A stretch of DNA of 64,000 bases, taken from positions 25,453 through 89,452 of the IMG/VR virus record IMGVR_UViG_3300032323_002905, one strand, 5' to 3'. Position numbers and translations under genes: made by a program. This document shows positions 35,336 through 43,326 of the stretch, piece by piece; within the stretch, counting starts at the first letter, position 1; each line of letters starts with the position of its first letter. Source of the stretch: a virus. The notes below the pieces were generated by a model. The model saw only the letters and a program-made list of their open reading frames with translations, searched no databases and was not told where the DNA came from.

Positions 35336-35364
35336 GTGGCCCACCTTTTTTTAGGGTGAGCCAC
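35336..35364 (-). other. Strong hairpin, possible terminator
   Basis: 10-bp stem GTGGCTCACC/GGTGGGCCAC with a 9-base A-rich loop on the minus strand; one pair is G-U on this strand and a mismatch on the other. It is not followed by a T-run here, while a shorter nested stem on the plus strand is. It separates the 156-residue gene from the FAD oxidoreductase promoter. Confidence 0.5.
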
Positions 35365-35425
35365 TACTTCACAATATTTTTATTAGTCGACAGGCAATGA
35401 ATCTGTCTATATGTTAAAAAATTTT

Positions 35426-35896
35426 TTAGATTTTTTTAAATGCTTCACCTTCTCTATATTGAGGGTAATATGTTTTTCTACCATCTACATCTGAAATTTC
35501 CCATGCTGGAATATTATTAGGTTCTACATTTCCATTATACATAAAATTTCCTTCTAATTTAGTTGCTTTTACAATTTTACCTGGGATGAATTTTTGTTTC
35601 ATTCTATCAAATACTTCAACTTTATCACCTGGTTTTACAGTTGGCCCTGATGCTTGTAACATATCAAAATATGCTTCACTATCTTCTAAGTATTCTTGAT
35701 GTTCTTCATTACCAAATTCTTCGTCAGGATCAACTTCATTTTTTACCATATCCATAACTTTTTCTCTATTCCATCCTGGGTTAGCAGACATCATACTTTG
35801 GTAAAATGAGTTTGATTCTTTATTGATTTGGTTTTCAGTAATAATACCCGCTAATTTTTGCATGCGAGCTAATTGTTCGTTTAATATTGGTTTCAT
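35426..35896 (-). CDS. Class-2 tagged internal protein
   Basis: 156 residues. Starts MKP then LNEQLARMQKLAGIITEN, nearly identical to the start of the 293-residue protein at 42414-43295 and matching the scaffold C-terminus (RMQKIAGII). An I-T-E site at residues 20-22 would allow gp21 trimming. The rest has an acidic helical part (about 45-85) and a small beta barrel (VKPGDKVEVFDRMKQKFIPGKIV, then WEISDVDGRKTYYPQYREG) like an SH3 or Tudor fold. Probably prohead cargo; function unknown. It overlaps the 86-residue gene by four bases. Confidence 0.65.
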   Translation of the reverse strand: MKPILNEQLARMQKLAGIITENQINKESNSFYQSMMSANPGWNREKVMDMVKNEVDPDEEFGNEEHQEYLEDSEAYFDMLQASGPTVKPGDKVEVFDRMKQKFIPGKIVKATKLEGNFMYNGNVEPNNIPAWEISDVDGRKTYYPQYREGEAFKKI

Positions 35897-36153
35897 TTTT
35901 TATATATCTTTAATTTTAAAGTACCTGTACCTTTAATGGCTCTATGCCATTCATGTCTTGGTATAAATATTGGTTGGTTTATAGAAGTTGGCAATTGGTT
36001 TTCAAGTTGTAATTGCCAATTTGTTTTACCTATTACTTCAACTGTTCTATCTTCATCATCACGATGCCACATTAGTTCAATTGGGTCTATATTTTCGTTA
36101 AATTCACGAATAATATATTTGTCTGTAACTTCTATATCTTTATATGGCCTCAT
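35893..36153 (-). CDS. Small conserved phage protein
   Basis: 86 residues, no targeting peptide. Contains ELMWHRDDEDRTVEVIGKTNWQLQLENQLP, then IFIPRHEWHRAIKGTG. The pattern WHRD-x-E-x-R and the later RHEWHR resemble short cupin-like proteins that I have seen in T4-like phages. His and acidic residues could bind a metal, but no function is established. It overlaps the genes on both sides (4 and 14 bases), so expression is translationally coupled. Confidence 0.6.
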   Translation of the reverse strand: MRPYKDIEVTDKYIIREFNENIDPIELMWHRDDEDRTVEVIGKTNWQLQLENQLPTSINQPIFIPRHEWHRAIKGTGTLKLKIYKK

Positions 36154-36757
36154 TCATATCATAATAAAATGAATCTCCATCTTCAGTTACCCATCTATCA
36201 GATTGGTTTTCAACTGATGGTAATTCAGTGTCTACTTTAAATTGTTTTAAATCTTCAGGTAATTTTTTAGTTACCCAATTTGAATCTTTCCAAAATAATC
36301 TATTATTTGGTTGACACAATAAATATCCATCATCTGCCTTAAATATATGTCCACATTTATAGTCTGATGGTTCATCACTATATGGATTATCATACCAATC
36401 TACAGTAAACATATAAGTTCCCCAAACTTTGCTTCCGTCTCTTAAGACAATTTGAGCTCTATGATATAATAAAAAATCATATTCTATAACTGATACATTA
36501 ACTGAAAAACAATCCCATAATTGTTTAAAATTAAATGGAATATCATTTTCTGGAATTTTAGTGTAGATTTCAGATATTGGAACTCTATTTCTAACCATTC
36601 CATCATCAGTCATAACATGAAATGTTAATATTTTTCCGGAACATGATTGTAGTCCAAAAACATAAACATTTAAAAATACTTCTGAATCTTTTTTATTTTT
36701 AGTAAAATATGATTTACGAACTAAAGCTTTAAAACTTGGAATATCCGCGTTTAACAT
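36140..36757 (-). CDS. Conserved phage protein of unknown function
   Basis: 205 residues of mixed alpha/beta. Beginning MLNADIPSFKALVRKSYF and containing LNVYVFGLQSCSGKILTFHVMTDDGMVRNRVPISEIY and WGTYMFTVDWYDNPYSDEPSDYKCGHIF. The many Trp, Tyr and Asp residues and a conserved-looking DNPYS-EP-DYKCGH segment look like a compact enzyme or binding domain that I do not recognise. No targeting peptide. It overlaps the following 86-residue gene by 14 bases. Confidence 0.6.
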   Translation of the reverse strand: MLNADIPSFKALVRKSYFTKNKKDSEVFLNVYVFGLQSCSGKILTFHVMTDDGMVRNRVPISEIYTKIPENDIPFNFKQLWDCFSVNVSVIEYDFLLYHRAQIVLRDGSKVWGTYMFTVDWYDNPYSDEPSDYKCGHIFKADDGYLLCQPNNRLFWKDSNWVTKKLPEDLKQFKVDTELPSVENQSDRWVTEDGDSFYYDMNEAI

Positions 36758-36772
36758 ATTATTTTTTATTAA

Positions 36773-37429
36773 TTATTTATTTTGTATTTCTAATCTCTCT
36801 TCCGCGGTTTTGTAATCTACTACTCTAAAAAAATCATTAATATAATTTTTTCTTTGAGATTTGTGTTTTAAATAATAAGCATGTTCCCAAACATCCATAG
36901 CAATTAAAATTTTACCTTTAAAATCTTTATTAAGATATGGATTATCTTGATTAGCATAAGATTCTATAACTAATTTATTTCCTTTTTGGATTAAAAATAC
37001 CCAACCTGAACCAAATTGTTTTAAACCAGCTTCTTTAAATTTTTCTTTAAATTCGGAAAATGAGTTAAAGTTTTTTTCTAATAGGTTTTTAAAATTTGTT
37101 GAAGGTGCTTTGTAATCAGGTGTCATATTTTCAAAATACAAAATATGATTATAAAAACCACCACCATTATTTCTAATAATATCATTTTTAGGATATTTAC
37201 CTAATATAATTTGGATAGCTTGAATTTGATCTTCGGCATTTACTTTAATAGATTTTTTATCTAATTCATCATTAAGTTTATCTGTGTATCCTTTAAAATG
37301 TTTATCAAAATGCTCTTCCATAGTTTCCTTATCTATGTAAGGTTGAAGAGAAGTGTATGAATAACTTAATTTAGGTACTTTAAATTTTGTATCTTTTGCT
37401 TCAGTTAGTAATTGAATAAGATTAATCAT
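36773..37429 (-). CDS. Mn-type superoxide dismutase with capsid-targeting leader
   Basis: 218 residues. Converts superoxide to peroxide and oxygen. All four metal ligands of Fe/Mn SODs are visible: H40 (EEHFDKH), H95 (FYNHILYF), D179 and H183 (MDVWEHAYY), with gateway Tyr48. GGG at 89-91 before the second ligand and Gln161 in ANQDNP are Mn-type signatures. Residues 1-16 (MINLIQLLTEAKDTKF) extend beyond the normal SOD start and match the leader of the kinase at 48211-48966 (MISLVQLLTEASS), with an L-T-E site at 8-10 for gp21. This suggests packaging in the head and possible injection. Overlaps the upstream tagged gene by 8 bases. Confidence 0.88.
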   Translation of the reverse strand: MINLIQLLTEAKDTKFKVPKLSYSYTSLQPYIDKETMEEHFDKHFKGYTDKLNDELDKKSIKVNAEDQIQAIQIILGKYPKNDIIRNNGGGFYNHILYFENMTPDYKAPSTNFKNLLEKNFNSFSEFKEKFKEAGLKQFGSGWVFLIQKGNKLVIESYANQDNPYLNKDFKGKILIAMDVWEHAYYLKHKSQRKNYINDFFRVVDYKTAEERLEIQNK

Positions 37430-38072
37430 TTTTCATTTTTTTAAATGGGGCATATCCTGAACCATATGGTGCTGATCTGCCAGATTGTGGATCTGATGTT
37501 TCTTGTGTTAAATCTCTATAGTTTTGAGATGGAGGAAATGTTCCCATCTTTTTTTTAGCTTGTTCCTTAGTTTTATAAGGTCCAAATTCTTGTCTAATAC
37601 CTGGAGCAAATGGATTATCTTGAATATAATAGTATTTGTCTCCTCTTTTTTCAATAGCTCTATATCTACTTTGACCTCCAAAACCATTTTTTTCATTTAC
37701 ATCTTTAAATTCTTTTAATTTATTCAAGCGTTCTGTTTTCTTTTTAGATGCTTCTTTTTTAGCTGTGATGTATTCTAATCCTTTTTTTAAGCGTGCTTTT
37801 ACTTCAGGATCTTTTGCTTTACCATAAGCGGCTCTAACACGTTGATGAATTAAATTAATAATTTGTGATTGTCTTTTATGTGGTTTTGATTGAAATGATG
37901 ATTTAGATAAAGTATCTTTTATATCTTGAACAGTTTTAAATTTTATACTAACAGTATCATTTGGATTTTCATCAGTATATAAACGACGACCTGATCCTTT
38001 AGGTTTTTTACCTGTACCTACTTTAGGATCACCTTCAGTTATTTCTTTTAATATATCAACTAACTTAATCAT
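37422..38072 (-). CDS. Tagged basic internal protein
   Basis: 216 residues, strongly basic. Leader MIKLVDILKEITEGDPK is of the same type as the SOD and kinase leaders, with gp21-type sites LKE (8-10) and ITE (11-13). The rest includes GKKPKGSGRRLYTDENPNDT, a Lys-rich helical middle with RQSQIINLIHQRVRAAYGKAKD, and a C-terminal YYIQDNPFAPGIRQEFGPYKTKEQAKKKM that looks like a short domain. A nucleic-acid-binding cargo protein is plausible from charge. The ATG overlaps the stop of the preceding 122-residue gene. Confidence 0.6.
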   Translation of the reverse strand: MIKLVDILKEITEGDPKVGTGKKPKGSGRRLYTDENPNDTVSIKFKTVQDIKDTLSKSSFQSKPHKRQSQIINLIHQRVRAAYGKAKDPEVKARLKKGLEYITAKKEASKKKTERLNKLKEFKDVNEKNGFGGQSRYRAIEKRGDKYYYIQDNPFAPGIRQEFGPYKTKEQAKKKMGTFPPSQNYRDLTQETSDPQSGRSAPYGSGYAPFKKMKND

Positions 38073-38440
38073 TATGATATAGTCCAGGTTTTAACATCAC
38101 GTGCTTTTTCTTTTAATTTAAAAGTAACTACACCACGAATTGATTTAATATCTTTTTCTACTTTAGTTACAATATTAGCTGTATCATTTAATCCTTTAGG
38201 GAATGGTGATGGATCAATTTTAATATCTAAATAAGCGTATTCATATTTTGATGATGGATTACCTGATTGATATTCTTTATTATTAACAATAGTAACACCT
38301 AAAACAGCTCTAACGTCAGATAAAATGTATTTCATTTTAGCAACTTGAGGATTGATAACTAATACACCACCAATGGCTAATACCTTTTTTGATGATGCGT
38401 ATTCTTCTTTAATAAGTTGTTTTAGTTCTGATTTTTTCAT
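38072..38440 (-). CDS. Tagged small protein (MKKSEL family, member 3)
   Basis: 122 residues. Leader MKKSELKQLIKEEY with an I-K-E site, shared almost exactly with the next two genes upstream. After the leader comes a compact alpha/beta domain (VLAIGGVLVINPQVAKMKYILSDVRAVLGVTIVN, then YAYLDIKIDPSPF and VEKDIKSIRGVVTFKLKEK), with the look of a ferredoxin-like fold. Function unknown; inferred prohead cargo. Confidence 0.65.
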   Translation of the reverse strand: MKKSELKQLIKEEYASSKKVLAIGGVLVINPQVAKMKYILSDVRAVLGVTIVNNKEYQSGNPSSKYEYAYLDIKIDPSPFPKGLNDTANIVTKVEKDIKSIRGVVTFKLKEKARDVKTWTIS

Positions 38441-38442
38441 AA

Positions 38443-38718
38443 TTATTTTAAATCATCTATTAAATTCTGCATCTCTTCATCTGCAGGTCCACGATAACTA
38501 AAAGTATATGTTCCTTTTAAGCTTTTATCATCATAATAATTATTATTAGATACTAACTTAAAATCTAAATTTGGGTAATTGTTTTTAATATACTTTATTT
38601 TATCTTCTATTTCAGGGGTAAGTTTTTGAATTAAAATATTACCTGAAGTTCTAGTATTTTCTTTTAATATGTTAGATATTTCTTCTCTAATAAGTTGTTT
38701 TAGTTCTGATTTTTTCAT
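38443..38718 (-). CDS. Tagged small protein (MKKSEL family, member 2)
   Basis: 91 residues. Leader MKKSELKQLIREEISNILKEN with sites IRE and LKE. The remaining 65 residues form a beta-alpha-beta type domain (KLTPEIEDKIKYIKNNYPN, FKLVSNNNYYDDKSLKGTYTFSYRG) with an acidic end. Two bases separate it from each neighbour of the trio. Function unknown. Confidence 0.65.
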   Translation of the reverse strand: MKKSELKQLIREEISNILKENTRTSGNILIQKLTPEIEDKIKYIKNNYPNLDFKLVSNNNYYDDKSLKGTYTFSYRGPADEEMQNLIDDLK

Positions 38719-38720
38719 AA

Positions 38721-38993
38721 TTATTTTATTTTAAATACTACTACGTCTTCTTCAGAACGCATTTTAGCTAATTTACCAAGGTATTTAGTTCTAACTACTT
38801 TATTAATTATATTTATTTCTTTGTTAGGTTCATCGTCTAAATAAATTTTAATTTTATCATTTCCGTCTGCATTAACATGAGCATATTTTACTCCTGCTGC
38901 TTCAACATCTTTTCTAAAATCATCTACTATAGATTCTTTTAATATTTTACTTATTTCTTCTTTAATAAGTTGTCTTAGTTCTGATTTTTTCAT
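38721..38993 (-). CDS. Tagged small protein (MKKSEL family, member 1)
   Basis: About 90 residues from the ATG at 38991-38993 (MKKSELRQLIKEEISKILKE); a TTG six codons upstream (39011) is less likely because the other family members begin at this methionine. gp21-type sites IKE and LKE lie in the leader. The mature part is a short alpha/beta domain (FRKDVEAAGVKYAHVNADGNDKIKIYLDD). First of three tandem genes with the same leader but different bodies. Confidence 0.65.
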   Translation of the reverse strand: MKKSELRQLIKEEISKILKESIVDDFRKDVEAAGVKYAHVNADGNDKIKIYLDDEPNKEINIINKVVRTKYLGKLAKMRSEEDVVVFKIK

Positions 38994-39004
38994 AATTATA
39001 AGTA

Positions 39005-39796
39005 TTACCAAAAACCGGTAAAAGTAGTTTTAAATCCTAACAAGTTTGCATAACGAGGCAATCTACATGACCAGTAACGTGCTGTTGTTTTATCTTTAGC
39101 TTGTGGGCAATTCATTCTATCTGAAAATGCTTTACGTGCCTTAGGATTGTTTAGTTTTGCTCTTAAAGCTCCACCAGCCATACCAAATGATACCTTTTTA
39201 ACTTTTTTAGTTTTAGGATCTTTAACATAAACATAGAATTTTTTAGAACCACCACGTTTTGGTTTTCCTAAATCTACATCTTTACCTTGATATTTAGCTT
39301 CATATACTTGGTCAAATTCATCTCCTAAACCTTCATAATCAGTTGACCAATTATTATCTCCACAATTAGTACAAGGTCTATCTAAATCTTCATCATACCC
39401 ATGTTCACCACAAGTTGCACAAACTGCATCTCTTCCTTCAGTTAATATTTCCATTAATGGTAAATCTAAAGGTACAAATTCACCTTCATATTTTGCCCAT
39501 TTTCCGATATCTGTAGTTTCGTATAATTTTTTATCAGTACCTTGTAACTCAATAATATTGTTATTCCACAACATTCTTGCTTCAGTCAATAATTTTTGAT
39601 GAGCAAAACTACCCGGACGGTATATATTCTCAGTAAGCTGTATTTTACTGTCTATATGGTAACGCATTGCCTCAGATATAGCCATGTTATACTGCTTAGA
39701 CTCAATGAGTAAAGGCGGTGTATTGCAAGATTTACATGAGTCAGTTACTTTGTAATTTTGTAAAGTTTCTGAGATAAGTTGTTTTAGTTTATTCAT
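39005..39796 (-). CDS. Tagged zinc-ribbon protein with DUF5872-like C-terminus
   Basis: 263 residues. Leader MNKLKQLISETLQ with I-S-E at 8-10. Possible zinc site: CATCGEHGYDEDLDRPCTNCGDN (two CxxC pairs, residues about 125-147). The last 95 residues are a basic domain (KKFYVYVKDPKTKKVKKVSFG, KARKAFSDRMNC, KTTARYWSCRLPRYA) that I recognise as a small Cys-containing domain common in T4-like phages (DUF5872-like). Zinc and basic character suggest nucleic-acid binding inside the head. The ATATTTAT motif lies only five bases before the ATG. Confidence 0.7.
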   Translation of the reverse strand: MNKLKQLISETLQNYKVTDSCKSCNTPPLLIESKQYNMAISEAMRYHIDSKIQLTENIYRPGSFAHQKLLTEARMLWNNNIIELQGTDKKLYETTDIGKWAKYEGEFVPLDLPLMEILTEGRDAVCATCGEHGYDEDLDRPCTNCGDNNWSTDYEGLGDEFDQVYEAKYQGKDVDLGKPKRGGSKKFYVYVKDPKTKKVKKVSFGMAGGALRAKLNNPKARKAFSDRMNCPQAKDKTTARYWSCRLPRYANLLGFKTTFTGFW

Positions 39797-39800
39797 GATT

Positions 39801-39808
39801 ATAAATAT
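39801..39808 (-). promoter_or_regulatory. ATATTTAT promoter-like motif
   Basis: Coding strand TTAATATTTATAATC, five bases before the ATG of the 263-residue gene; as a promoter for that gene it would give a leaderless message. Confidence 0.3.
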
Positions 39809-40776
39809 TAACCAAATATAGCTTCAGGATCTATAATGATAGCTCCTTGATTAATAGCTGAGTTATCTAATATTGTTTTAGAGTCTGCTTTTGATAATTT
39901 ATCTTGAGTAATTTGAGTATATTTAATATCACCATTTTCAGTGACATTAACTATATAACCACCATCACCTGGTTTTTCTTTAATTTTAGTAGATATGATT
40001 TTTTTAATCATGTTAGCTGACGCGTCATCTACTGAGAAATCACTAGATAAATTTAATTTGTTTATAAGTTCATCTACTTTATCAAATATATTTTTAATTA
40101 ATTGATATCTAGATGATAATTCTCTTAATTCTGAACTTGCGCTAAAATCTCTAAGACTTTCAAATGCGTCAATGATATCAGATCTAGTAAAACTTAATGG
40201 ATTAGATTTTTTAGATTTAGCACTATCTTTTTCTAAAGATGATACTAATGAATTTAATCCAAATAATGTATTTAATAAACTTAAATTATTAGCGTCTGAA
40301 CTAAATCTACCTAAAGTAATTTTTTTAGCATTGTATGCTTTAACTTCTACTCCAATACCATCAGCGTATAAATCAGGACTACCACCTCCACGACCATCAA
40401 CTACATTATAATTTTTGCTTAATAACCAATACATGGCTATTTCACCATTACCTGATCCTTTAGTACCTACTTCAGAGTCTTCTTGTCCTTTTTTTGGTGG
40501 TGATATTGGATATAATTCTTTAAAAATTTTACCATCTTCACCACTTAAATTAACATTAACCCCTAGTCTATAATTTCCTTCAGGAAGAGGAAAAGAACCT
40601 AATTTTTTTTCTATTATTTTATTGTAAATTTCAGAAGAACCAGCTTCATTTAAATTTACGTTTAATTCTTTTAATATTTTTTCCATTAATAAAATATCCT
40701 GTTCATTTTTCATGTCAGGATATCCTTTAGGAAATTTATAAGAATATTGTTTTAAAAATTTATCGATTGGATCCAT
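39808..40776 (-). CDS. PD-(D/E)XK-like nuclease with internal processing site
   Basis: 322 residues. Residues 112-146 read GEIAMYWLLS, then GGGSPDLYADG and IGVEVKAY, giving E112, D135 and E144-x-K146, the layout of a PD-(D/E)XK nuclease or restriction-enzyme fold. Residues 1-45 form an unusual leader (FLKQYSYKFPKGYPD, then MEKILKELNVNLNEAG) with LKE and LNE sites, so gp21 could remove about 44 residues. The C-terminal half is helical, with a long coiled region. If packaged and injected it could cut host DNA or shape DNA in the head; substrate unknown. Confidence 0.6.
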   Translation of the reverse strand: MDPIDKFLKQYSYKFPKGYPDMKNEQDILLMEKILKELNVNLNEAGSSEIYNKIIEKKLGSFPLPEGNYRLGVNVNLSGEDGKIFKELYPISPPKKGQEDSEVGTKGSGNGEIAMYWLLSKNYNVVDGRGGGSPDLYADGIGVEVKAYNAKKITLGRFSSDANNLSLLNTLFGLNSLVSSLEKDSAKSKKSNPLSFTRSDIIDAFESLRDFSASSELRELSSRYQLIKNIFDKVDELINKLNLSSDFSVDDASANMIKKIISTKIKEKPGDGGYIVNVTENGDIKYTQITQDKLSKADSKTILDNSAINQGAIIIDPEAIFG

Positions 40777-40778
40777 AA

Positions 40779-41246
40779 TTATACAGTTGGTTCTTCAGCA
40801 GGAGCTTCTGTAGCTGCTTCATCACCTGAATCTTTAAATGATGCGTTTGCATCTTTTGAAGCGCCATATGATAATAATCTAGCTATAGATTCTGTTGCTC
40901 TACCTTCGTCCTTTATATCATTTAACCAATATTTTTTACCTTCTGATTTACAAATCCAAGTAACATCATCATATAGTAAGTAAAAGAATTGATTATTTGC
41001 TAATAATATTTTAAATGTTGTTGGTTTAGGTGCTATCCATTGTATTTCACTAACAAAATCTTTATATTGAACTGTTAGTAATTGAATAATAGCATCACGT
41101 AATGATGGGAATTTAGCTAAAATAGGGAACTTATCCAAATCTAAAGAAATATCTGTTTTAGGAACATCTAAATCTATTTTAGATTGGGCTTTGTAAACTT
41201 GTTTTACAATAGCACGTATTCTATTTTTAAAATCTTCTTTAACCAT
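40779..41246 (-). CDS. Conserved phage protein of unknown function
   Basis: 155 residues. Contains LDKFPILAKFPSLRDAIIQLLTVQYKDFVSEIQWIAPKPTTFKILLANNQFFYLLYD, a segment that I recognise as conserved among T4-like aquatic phages, with alternating helices and strands. The N-terminal helix (MVKEDFKNRIRAIVKQVY) resembles the tag helices but lacks an acidic cleavage site. The C-terminal 25 residues are Ala/Glu-rich and disordered. ATG overlaps the stop of the upstream gene. Likely virion or head-related by company. Confidence 0.65.
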   Translation of the reverse strand: MVKEDFKNRIRAIVKQVYKAQSKIDLDVPKTDISLDLDKFPILAKFPSLRDAIIQLLTVQYKDFVSEIQWIAPKPTTFKILLANNQFFYLLYDDVTWICKSEGKKYWLNDIKDEGRATESIARLLSYGASKDANASFKDSGDEAATEAPAEEPTV

Positions 41247-42412
41247 TATAGTCCTCTTTCTTCTTTTAAACGAGCTGCTTGTTTAGCTGTTGGACCTTTA
41301 CCTCCACCTTTAGCTTTATATTGTGATACAGCACCTGCAATTGCAGTTGCTACTTTTTCAGATTTGCCTTGTTTTTTTAGTTTATTAACTAATTTTTCAA
41401 ATGTTTCATCTAATTTAGCTGTTTCTTTTTTCCAAAATCCTTTAGGTAAACCTTCATCCATTGGTTCTTCCATTGCCGGGACAATATCTTCATAGTCCTG
41501 CATTGACAATGTTTCTTTACTTTTGTTAATTTCAATAGCTTTTTCAGCTACATCATGTAAATCAACATCTGCTTTAGCGTCTTCACGAGCAAATTCTAAC
41601 ATACGGATAAATAAAGGTACATCCATAGTAACTGTATCTACCGCGTCTTTAGCTTCTGCTTCTTCTTCGTTTACTTCTTCTTTAACTAAACCAGCTTTAA
41701 GAACCTGCATAATAGCAAAATAAGCATCATCAACACCGTAACCGTAATCTTGAGCTACTTCTCTAATAAAGTCTTCTACTTTTTGTACTAATTCAGGATT
41801 AATATTTGCTTTTGATGCAAAAAATTTAGATTCTTCTTGAATCATAGCATCTAATGCTGGTTGTTTTTCTTCAAATTCTAAATAATGTTTAGCTTTATCC
41901 ATATAATCAGCAGCTAGATGAATTTTTTCTTGCCACCAATCAGGAAAATCAACTTCTTGATCCATTTGATCATACTTATCTAGCATTTTATATAAACCAG
42001 CAGCGTATTGAGCTATACGATAAACAGATGCTTTTAACATATCTGGTTCATCATCTTGATGACCTAAATCAATATCTTCATTTGCTGATTTTTTGATAAT
42101 GGCTTTTTGTAAAGCATCAGGTAAAGATTTTTGTTTACCTTTTAAAGCAGGATCATTATCAAATTCTTTTGAAAATTTCTCATCTACTGGACTCATAAGA
42201 GTCTTCTTAATCATTTCACGTACTTTATCTTTATTCATGTTTTCTGCTGTTTTTTTAGCTATATTAGTAGCACGTCCATACATTACTTTTTCAGCATCTT
42301 TACCATAGCGTTTAACTAATGATGATTTTTCTGATTTAAGTTGTTTAACAACTTCCTCACGTTTTTTTAATTCCGCCGGAGTTAATGTTTTTTCAGTGAT
42401 ACTTTGTTTCAT
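41246..42412 (-). CDS. Large acidic helical protein, probable head-core or cargo
   Basis: 388 residues, highly charged. Residues about 130-200 contain DDEPDMLKASVYRIAQYAAGLYKMLDKY, DFPDWWQEKIHLAADYMDKAKHYLEFE, a module conserved in T4-like aquatic phages. Acidic linkers follow, and the C-terminus LVNKLKKQGKSEKVATAIAGAVSQYKAKGGGKGP is a second recurring phage module. Several L-x-E sites but no clear N-terminal tag. Probably an internal or core protein. Function unknown. Confidence 0.65.
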   Translation of the reverse strand: MKQSITEKTLTPAELKKREEVVKQLKSEKSSLVKRYGKDAEKVMYGRATNIAKKTAENMNKDKVREMIKKTLMSPVDEKFSKEFDNDPALKGKQKSLPDALQKAIIKKSANEDIDLGHQDDEPDMLKASVYRIAQYAAGLYKMLDKYDQMDQEVDFPDWWQEKIHLAADYMDKAKHYLEFEEKQPALDAMIQEESKFFASKANINPELVQKVEDFIREVAQDYGYGVDDAYFAIMQVLKAGLVKEEVNEEEAEAKDAVDTVTMDVPLFIRMLEFAREDAKADVDLHDVAEKAIEINKSKETLSMQDYEDIVPAMEEPMDEGLPKGFWKKETAKLDETFEKLVNKLKKQGKSEKVATAIAGAVSQYKAKGGGKGPTAKQAARLKEERGL

Positions 42413-42413
42413 A

Positions 42414-43295
42414 TTAGATATTATCTATAAAGTTTGATATATATTCTTTTACATCTTCTTTTTCAAATCCTTCTGTCATCCATTCTGTTCCTAAGATACG
42501 TAATGAATCATGTAACATTTTTAAAAGTCTTATATTAGCTAATCCTTCCATTCTATCAATAGCTTCAGGACTTATTTGTTCATTAATTGGAGCTGTATCT
42601 AAGATATGGGCTTTAGTAAAATAAGTAATTGTATTAGCAATTTGAGTGATTAATTTTTCATCACCTAATGCTTTTGCTTCAGCATATGCTGCTTGTAAGT
42701 TAGATTGAATACCTGATATTTCAGCTGATTCACCAGCCATCATATCTGATGCAGGCGCGTCAACTACTTCAGTATCATCTACTGTTATGTCTTCAACTTC
42801 TTTATCTTTTTTAGCTTCAGCTAATGGATCATAAGCACTGTCTGCGTCTGTTATATTTACATCTTTGTCTGAATCTTCATTTAATTCAGCTAAAATCATT
42901 TCTTTGATTTTTGCTTTTAAATCAGATTTAGTCATTTTACCTTCACTAGTTTTTTTAGCGTCATCTTTCATATCTTTTTCTAAAGCATCGATATGTGCCG
43001 CGTCATCTTTTTCAGCGTCTTTGTAATATGATTCTTTATTTTCTTTAAGTGGGCCATACCATTGATCTTCAAACTCATCAAGTTTAAATCCATTTGTAAA
43101 AGCAAGTTCTACCCAATCTTCATAATCATCATCTACACTTAAGTAACTTTTTACCTCTTCTTTAGAATATGGAGATAGTCCTTTAAATTTTTTATCTTTA
43201 AATAATGACTTAAATAATGACTCTGTTTGATTTTCTTTAATTATACCCGCTAATTTTTGCATGCGAGCTAATTGTTCATTTAATGTTGGTTTCAT
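42414..43295 (-). CDS. Class-2 tagged acidic internal protein
   Basis: 293 residues, acidic. Leader MKP-T then LNEQLARMQKLAGIIKEN, matching the 156-residue protein and the scaffold C-terminus, with I-K-E at 20-22. A second tag-like stretch, MTKSDLKAKIKEMILAELNED, lies inside (about residues 122-142) and resembles the MKKSEL leaders. Sequence between is disordered and charged; the C-terminal 100 residues are helical (SGIQSNLQAAYAEAKALGDEKLITQIANTITYF). Several predicted gp21 sites suggest a multiply processed core protein. An ATATTTAT motif lies 21 bases upstream. Confidence 0.65.
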   Translation of the reverse strand: MKPTLNEQLARMQKLAGIIKENQTESLFKSLFKDKKFKGLSPYSKEEVKSYLSVDDDYEDWVELAFTNGFKLDEFEDQWYGPLKENKESYYKDAEKDDAAHIDALEKDMKDDAKKTSEGKMTKSDLKAKIKEMILAELNEDSDKDVNITDADSAYDPLAEAKKDKEVEDITVDDTEVVDAPASDMMAGESAEISGIQSNLQAAYAEAKALGDEKLITQIANTITYFTKAHILDTAPINEQISPEAIDRMEGLANIRLLKMLHDSLRILGTEWMTEGFEKEDVKEYISNFIDNI

Positions 43296-43315
43296 GTTTT
43301 ATATAGTTATATATT

Positions 43316-43323
43316 ATAAATAT
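43316..43323 (-). promoter_or_regulatory. ATATTTAT promoter-like motif
   Basis: Coding strand CATATATTTATAATATATAAC before the 293-residue gene, 21 bases from the ATG. Confidence 0.4.
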
Positions 43324-43326
43324 ATG

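Noticed and set aside
36773-37429. SOD as assembly contamination from a bacterial genome
   Set aside because: It overlaps a phage-type gene, shares its leader with neighbouring phage genes and has the same base composition.
38991-39011. Longer start (TTG) for the first MKKSEL gene
   Set aside because: The two sister genes begin exactly at MKKSEL, so the ATG at 38991-38993 is preferred.
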